Source: Epiperipatus broadwayi (taxonomy: Eukaryota > Onychophora > Udeonychophora > Euonychophora > Peripatidae). Taken from it: a DNA stretch of 64,000 bases. A program made the translations under genes and the position numbers. Location of the stretch: positions 3,410,001 through 3,474,000 of the forward strand of contig JAQFVV010012395.1 in assembly GCA_028023455.1 (NCBI GenBank), in the 5' to 3' direction. This document shows, piece after piece, positions 58,689 to 64,000 of the stretch. Position 1 is the first letter of the stretch. Every line of letters starts with the position of its first letter. The notes beneath the pieces were generated by a model that had not been told where the DNA came from, searched no databases, and saw only the letters and a list, made by a program, of their open reading frames with translations.

Positions 58689-60181
58689 TGAACCGTATTC
58701 GAATATGTGCATTCGAAACACCAGTCTCTTAGGCAGAGAAGAACATACTCGGAGAGTATGTATGCCCAAACGATAGCTATAAAGTATATAACTAACGTTA
58801 CATTTCCAGGACATAGCTTCTTCTCGGCTGTTGAGTTGAACACCACGTCCAAAGCACTTTTTTGTTTGTGTATATCCACGGGCACCAGCTGCTTATTCTA
58901 AAAGAATACTAAAAGAATAGACAACGCACTTTGAACAGTGGCCACTAACTCAACGCCTAAATCCATGACTAGCTCAGCTATTTGCAATCACTAATAGATT
59001 ATACTTAATTGGTGATTAAAAGAATTGATAAAAGAATTTGTTAAAAAGAATTGACTGACAAATAAAGTTTAATTTTAAAGATAATTTATTAACTAACATT
59101 TATTTACTAAATTTAAACATTTTATACTTCTAATAAAACACACGCATATTTTAAATTAACATTCTAAATAGTTTAAATATTCTTGAATATTTTCATAACA
59201 GAACACTGGGAATTTATCTACTTTGACTAATAATATTGATATAAGGATCACGCACATATTAACTCATGCACACACATAATGATAATAAAGGACTACATAG
59301 CATTTGAAATTTAATCACACACATCAATAGTTCATTTATGTATGATATAGAGTTCATATAATTAGACTCTTGAAAGATTCGTACGAATTAATGCAATGCA
59401 ATGGCTATTACAGTATAAATGAAATAAGCAAATGTTTTTACCTAGGCTTTTGAATGTAGATGTAGAATTTTGTTCTTTGGAGGCTGCTTTCGGTGAAAAT
59501 GTTTCCATTATGAATGCTTTCCAGCCGGCTGGGATGTTTCCTTGCTGAGTTTCCTGATTTTCACGATTATTACTATCGGAGACAATTAGATATTGACGGA
59601 GATTTTCTAAGTTGTTACGTTGACATTATTTCACGGGCAGATCTTGCTGTTTTCATCGGACTTTTTAGGCTGTGGAGAGGCGTGAATTCCCAAAATCTTC
59701 TCAACACTGCATTTTGTTTGTTAACTGACTCAATTAATTTCTGAACTGCACTACTCAATCATTTTTGTGAACTGATTACTGTCCGATAAAAAAAAGTCTA
59801 TTTATATCTGCAACGTGTTGTCTTTGTAATATCTCCTGCAAAGATCTGTTGTCAAATTCCAGTGATAATCATTTGATAAACGTGTTTTGAACGATTGCTT
59901 AATTAGTAATAGCCATGCAAAAAATGTTGTTTGATATTAATTAATAACCATTGCCATGTTTTTTAATGATAATCTTCTTTAACTTGCATTTATTTATAAT
60001 AACATTTATTCTATTGTTGACACTCGCACATATATATGCACATATATTAGTTTTAACATTATTTTTTCTTGAATGAAAAGAGATTGGTATGTTTTAACTT
60101 TTTAAATTATATTTTTACGAATACTAATAAAAACTCTTTACTTCCTTTTATAACCCTTAGTGTAATTTCTCTAACGAAACA
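58689..60181 (-). repeat. 3' LTR, about 1493 bp
   Basis: On the reverse strand it starts TGTTTCGTTAG directly after the polypurine tract and ends ACGGTTCA. It contains a TATA box (59807-59796) about 375 bp in. The two short open frames inside (58679-58901 and 59514-59744) recur in the other LTR and have no recognisable domain, so they are not called as genes. Confidence 0.8.
59770..59807 (-). promoter_or_regulatory. LTR promoter: TATA box and initiator-like site
   Basis: Reverse strand ATATAAATAGAC, then ATCGGACAG and TCAGTT about 30 bases on. Same layout as the older LTR at 4741-4775, so the spacing has been kept. Confidence 0.6.
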
Positions 60182-60196
60182 CCTCTCTCTCCTTCT
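60182..60196 (-). other. Polypurine tract
   Basis: AGAAGGAGAGAGAGG on the reverse strand, immediately 5' of the LTR start. It would prime plus-strand synthesis and fixes both the LTR boundary and the element's orientation. Confidence 0.75.
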
Positions 60197-61838
60197 GAAA
60201 TTAATGATAGAAAACTATTTGATTTTTATCTTTTTCAAAAACAAACTGAATAAACTCTTCAACATTTAATTTTATGTTTTTCTTTAACGAAAGATTATTT
60301 TAATAATATAATTTTAGATAAAATTATATGTGCCTATATCAATATAGGTACATTACACTTTTGAGAGTAAAATGCGTCATTTTTGACCATTTTATCTCTG
60401 ACAACATTAAATCTTAATTTATTATTCTTTCTAAGGTTGCTTTTTGGTATCTTTTCCTTTTCCATGCTAATGGCAATCTCCAATTATGCTTTTCTTCTTT
60501 CTATTTTGGTAACATTGCTTACAATGTTCGTCCTGGATAATGACCACGAGGACAAACTAAATTTGTGGCACAGGGATCTTTTATAAACGAAGCTTCGGCT
60601 GCCGATTCTCTTGATCAGACTTTGATTAAGAAAAAGTCGCTGTGAATGGCAGGAATTTCAACTGTCCATTTCTGACTTACGCTTTGGAAAACGATTGCCG
60701 ATTCTCTTGATCGGACTTTAGCTAAGAAGAGGACGCTGCGAATGGCAGGAATTTTCAACTGCCCATTTCCGACTTACGCTTTGGAAAACAAGGTACAAGA
60801 TATGAGGATTCTCCCCTGAAAAAGATACTTATGACTTACTCTGGTTGTTGCCAGTGCGCTTTTTTTTAAAAGAGGAATGATCCCGGCCAATCCGTTACGA
60901 GTGCTAAAATCTATCCAGTCGACAGCTTTAAACTTACTCCTTATCTAACTTATTTCAATACTACCCCCATCCCTTAATTTCAAATCTTATACACTCTTAA
61001 TACAACTTAGATTGACTTTCATTTATATTATTTTTAAATTCATTACGAACATTACTTATAACCCTTACAAACATTATTTAAAATATTTATTTACACTAAT
61101 CTTATAATATTATCTTTAAACCAGTACGAACATTTTAAATATTAGTTTTACGATACTTATTTTAAACCCATACAAACATTATCCATATCTTTATTTAATT
61201 ACACTATTATTTTTAAACAATTACTTTAACTTTTTTATTTACATGCGTATATTCTAAAAAAAAAACTTTTATTTTATTTAATCTTACAATACTATTCTAA
61301 ACTCTTACGAATATTATTTATATTACAATATTATTTTTTAAACATTTGTTTACCTTATATATTAACGTACGTGTACTCAGAAAAAAAAACTGTTTTACTT
61401 TATTGCGATTCATTATCATACAAATATCTATTTGACTAACTTAATTTTATTCTAGAAATTCCGTTATCTTTTCATTTATTTAAACCTACAACTTTACTTT
61501 TACATCATTAACTTGACCCATTTATTTAACTTGATTTTATTGATTGATTTTCTTTTTTTTTATTTGAGCTGTTTGTTTACGAGCATTTCTTCTTAATTAA
61601 TATGTGCGTGGAGAAAAAAAAATCTTTTATTTTGCGAAGCCTACGTTATTATTATTACTTGCAACATTTCATTTATTATTATTGATTCATTTTTAAATTT
61701 ATTGTCTTAAGTTTTAAATAGAAGTTTCAGATTTAATTTATTAGATTTATTTACTTTAGAATAATCATATTCGTGCTCATTGTCCATTTCCGGTCCTTTT
61801 TGTTTATTTCCTTTACTATTCCGCCCGTTTACTAACTC
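60197..61838 (-). other. Internal region of the LTR element without ORF
   Basis: No pol-like reading on either strand. The 67-residue forward frame at 60383-60586 has hydrophobic character but no family match and lies antisense to the element. It contains the 96-bp tandem repeat described separately. Confidence 0.5.
60601..60790 (-). repeat. 96-bp tandem duplication
   Basis: GCCGATTCTCTTGATC starts at 60601 and 60697. Both copies run to CTTACGCTTTGGAAAAC and differ at several positions (for example GACTTTGATTAAG against GACTTTAGCTAAG). Richer in G/C than the surrounding element. Confidence 0.9.
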
Positions 61839-62579
61839 TTAAACTATGTCCAGCGGCTCCTTTTTTCTTTCTACAAATTCTATAATATAAACTAACTTTC
61901 CTCTCTTATCGGTTCCGCTTTTATATTTTATTGCTTTATCTCTTTCTCTTTCCGTTCTGTTTTCGACTTCGTAACTCAGAAAACCTTTATACCTAGACAA
62001 ACTCCGAATTACTTCAATCTGGGAATATTTTTTTCTACGCTTTCTCTTTGTTTTAAATCTATGTCTACAGCGAATGTGAACATTTACTTTAACCTTTTTA
62101 AATTTTTGTAAAAACTTGTCTACACTATCTACTACCTTAAACTTATGTTTTTCTTCTATTTCTTGATCTACATTTGTGTCTACTTTATTTATCACAATGC
62201 TATCTGATTCTAATTCAATTTCTATGTCTTTTATCACCTCAACTTCCTTTTCAACTTCCTGACTTTCTTTAATTAAATCTAACTCTATAACTTCTTGGTT
62301 CTTCTCTACCTTTACCGTTATCTCACATCTTATTTCTCTTACTTCTGCTCTGAGTTCTTTAATTTCTGTTTTAACCTGACTAATTTCTTCCTTCAATTCT
62401 GCTTTGAGTTCTAACTGATTTTGTTTAAATTCTTGACACATTTCTTCCATCATATTCATCATCATTTTCATCATCATTCGTGTCTCAGATACTTCTTCTT
62501 TCTCCTTTCCTACTAACTGGGGATTTTTAAAATACATTGGGTTTTCTTTCAGATCCATTTTTGAAAATTTCAATTTCAA
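61839..62579 (-). CDS. Gag-like coiled-coil protein, 246 residues, of the LTR element
   Basis: The only long open frame in the window with real coding character. It starts MKLKFSKMDLKENPM; a second Met at residue 8 is an alternative start. Met-rich residues 34-46 lead into a long Glu/Lys heptad region (about 47-150), predicted coiled coil, with KEEISQVKTEIKELRAEV and VEKNQEVIELDLI. Then a basic stretch at about 165-200 (FKKVKVNVHIRCRHRFKTKR, KRRKK) that could bind nucleic acid. No zinc knuckle (C-x2-C-x4-H-x4-C) and no protease motif. The related relic at 47.3 kb has the same coiled coil followed by a capsid-like block that this ORF lacks. It lies about 340 bp from the 5' LTR, the usual place for gag. 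Role as Gag is inferred from position and the relic. Confidence 0.6.
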   Translation of the reverse strand: MKLKFSKMDLKENPMYFKNPQLVGKEKEEVSETRMMMKMMMNMMEEMCQEFKQNQLELKAELKEEISQVKTEIKELRAEVREIRCEITVKVEKNQEVIELDLIKESQEVEKEVEVIKDIEIELESDSIVINKVDTNVDQEIEEKHKFKVVDSVDKFLQKFKKVKVNVHIRCRHRFKTKRKRRKKYSQIEVIRSLSRYKGFLSYEVENRTERERDKAIKYKSGTDKRGKLVYIIEFVERKKEPLDIV

Positions 62580-62922
62580 AATTCTAGCGCTTATGTTAAA
62601 CTAAATTTAAATACAACTTATTTATTTATTTTTCTTACTAAGATGGAAACTGGCTAACTCCACCATTTTAGTCCTTTTCTCTACCCGATCTAATGCTTTA
62701 ACTCTGCCCAAACATCTAATTGACTCTGATTTGATAGCATAAATGTCAAAATCTCTTTTCATTTCGAAAAAAAAAAGTTTTCGGTCAATTCTTTTTTTTA
62801 AACTTAAAACACTTTTACATACGTAATTTAACTTTTGTATAAAACAAAATTTTCAAACAAGAAACATAGTATTTCATTACTATTGTTTCTTAGGTTCAGC
62901 CCCACAGTTGGGTATAGCTATT
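62580..62922 (-). other. Leader between 5' LTR and gag-like ORF
   Basis: On the reverse strand the LTR ends at 62923 and the next bases read AATAGCTATACCCAACTG. A TGGGGCTGAACC about 19 bases on might be a displaced primer-binding site, but this is uncertain. Confidence 0.35.
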
Positions 62923-64000
62923 TGAACCGTATTCGAATATGTGCATTCGAAACACCGGTCTCTTAGGCAGAGAAGAACATACTCGGAGAGTATGTATGCC
63001 CAAACGATAGCTATAAAGTATATAACTAATGTTACATTTCCAGGACATAGCTTCTTCTCGGCTGTTGAGTTGAACACCACGTCCAAAGCATTTTTTTGTT
63101 TGTGTATAACCATGGGCACCAGCTGCTTATTCTAAAAGAATACTAAAAGAATAGACAACGCACTTTGAACAGTGGCCACTAACTCAACGCCTAAATCCAC
63201 GACTAGCTCAGCTATTTGTAATCACTAATAGATTATACTTAATTGGTGATTAAAAGAATTGATAAAAGAATTTGTTAAAAAGAATTGACCGACAAATAAA
63301 GTTTAATTTTAAAGATAATTTATTAATTAACATTTATTTACTAAATTTAAACATTTTATACTTCTAATAAAACACACGCATATTTTAAATTAACATTCTA
63401 AATAGTTTAAATATTCTTGAATATTTTCATAACAGAACACTGGGAATTTATCTACTTTGACTAATAATATTGATATAAGGATCACGCACATATTAACTCA
63501 TGCACACACATAATAATGATAATAAAGGACTACGTAGCATTTGAAATTTAATCACACACATCAATAGTTCATTTATGTATGATATAGGGTTTATATAATT
63601 AGACTCTTGAAAGATTCGTACAAATTAATGCAATGCAATGGCTATTACAGTATAAATGAAATAAGCAAATGTTTTTACCTAGGCTTTTGAATGTAGACAT
63701 AGAATTTTGTTTTTTGGAGGCTGCTTTCGGTGAAAATGTTTCCATTATGAATGCTTACCAGCCGGCTGGGATGTTTCCTTGCTGAGTTTCCTGATTTTCA
63801 CGATTATTACTATCGGAGACAATTAGATATTGATGGAGATTTTCTAAGTTGTTACGTTGACATTATTTCACAGGCAGATTTTGCTGTTTTCATCGGAATT
63901 TTTAGGCTGTGGAGAGGCGTGAATTCCCAAAATCTTCTTAACACTGCATTTTGTTTGTTAACTGACTCAATTAATTTCTGAACTGCACTACTCAATTACT
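62923..64000 (-). repeat. 5' LTR, truncated by the window end
   Basis: Aligns with 58689 onward with only scattered substitutions and a 3-base gap (ATAATAATG near 63512). About 415 bp of it, including the TATA box and LTR start, should lie beyond the window. Confidence 0.85.

Larger units (their letters stand above)
58689..64000 (-). mobile_element. Non-autonomous LTR retrotransposon with gag-like ORF, right LTR cut by the window
   Basis: Direct repeats start at 58689 and 62923 (TGAACCGTATTCG) and are nearly identical to the window end, so the insertion is recent. On the reverse strand the element reads 5' LTR (right), leader, gag-like ORF (61839-62579), about 1.65 kb without ORF, polypurine tract (60196-60182) and 3' LTR (60181-58689). 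The LTR is about 1.49 kb with TG..CA ends. No protease, RT or integrase trace, so it would need enzymes from a relative. Target-site duplication cannot be checked because the right edge lies outside the window. Its left edge abuts the family C hammerhead array at a TA tract. Confidence 0.8.

Noticed and set aside
58679-59744. Open frames of 64-79 residues that recur at 62880-63981
   Set aside because: They recur only because they lie in the two LTRs; they include LTR control sequence and show no domain.

Overview
The window looks like AT-rich intergenic DNA from an animal nuclear genome, most likely an invertebrate. It holds AT microsatellites, tRNA-derived SINE-like repeats, and decayed Penelope-like, RTE-type and Ty3/Gypsy-type retroelements. 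I found no bacterial or viral gene layout, no CRISPR array, no rRNA and no convincing host exon. The species cannot be named from what I can see. Long stretches carry no ORF of note, and nearly every coding trace is a broken retroelement.

Layout. 1-690: 3' end of a Penelope-like element (RT tail plus GIY-YIG nuclease). 3115-3421: long ATT microsatellite. 4311-5490: polypurine tract plus an old LTR of the family also seen at 58.7 kb. 6.6-7.2 kb: two hammerhead-bearing repeats. 8.5-14.6 kb: two SINE copies and several copies of a second hammerhead-bearing family. 15.6-16.5 kb: RTE endonuclease. 17.2-18.9 kb: LTR-like promoter repeat and a Gypsy-type gag relic. 21.9-25.7 kb: foldbacks and an inverted hammerhead composite with a 13-bp target-site duplication. 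26.06-28.27 kb: possible solo LTR. 29.9-32.5 kb: reverse-strand RTE element. 32.6-43.5 kb: a pair of roughly 3-kb direct repeats around a reverse-strand gag relic, probably an LTR element, with a 2.3-kb satellite array inserted in the right repeat. 45-48.4 kb: another promoter/gag relic. 48.7-52.7 kb: SINE and RTE fragments. 57.8-58.7 kb: third hammerhead-bearing array. 58.7 kb to the end: an LTR element with ~1.49-kb LTRs and a single 246-residue gag-like ORF on the reverse strand.

The main discovery candidate is the 418-bp tandem array at 39741-42030. Every complete unit carries what reads as an intact type I hammerhead ribozyme: CTGAGGA core, 4-bp stem II, GAAA, a loopless palindromic stem III, an ATC cleavage site and a pairing stem I. 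Two more families (about 450 bp and about 380 bp units) carry decayed versions of the same motif, and all three share two sequence boxes upstream of the ribozyme. Some copies have 11-13 bp target-site duplications and recurrent inverted-dimer architecture. This fits retrozyme-like, non-autonomous retroelements that spread as ribozyme-processed, possibly circular RNA. The Penelope-like relic at the window start is one possible kind of helper, but that link is inference.
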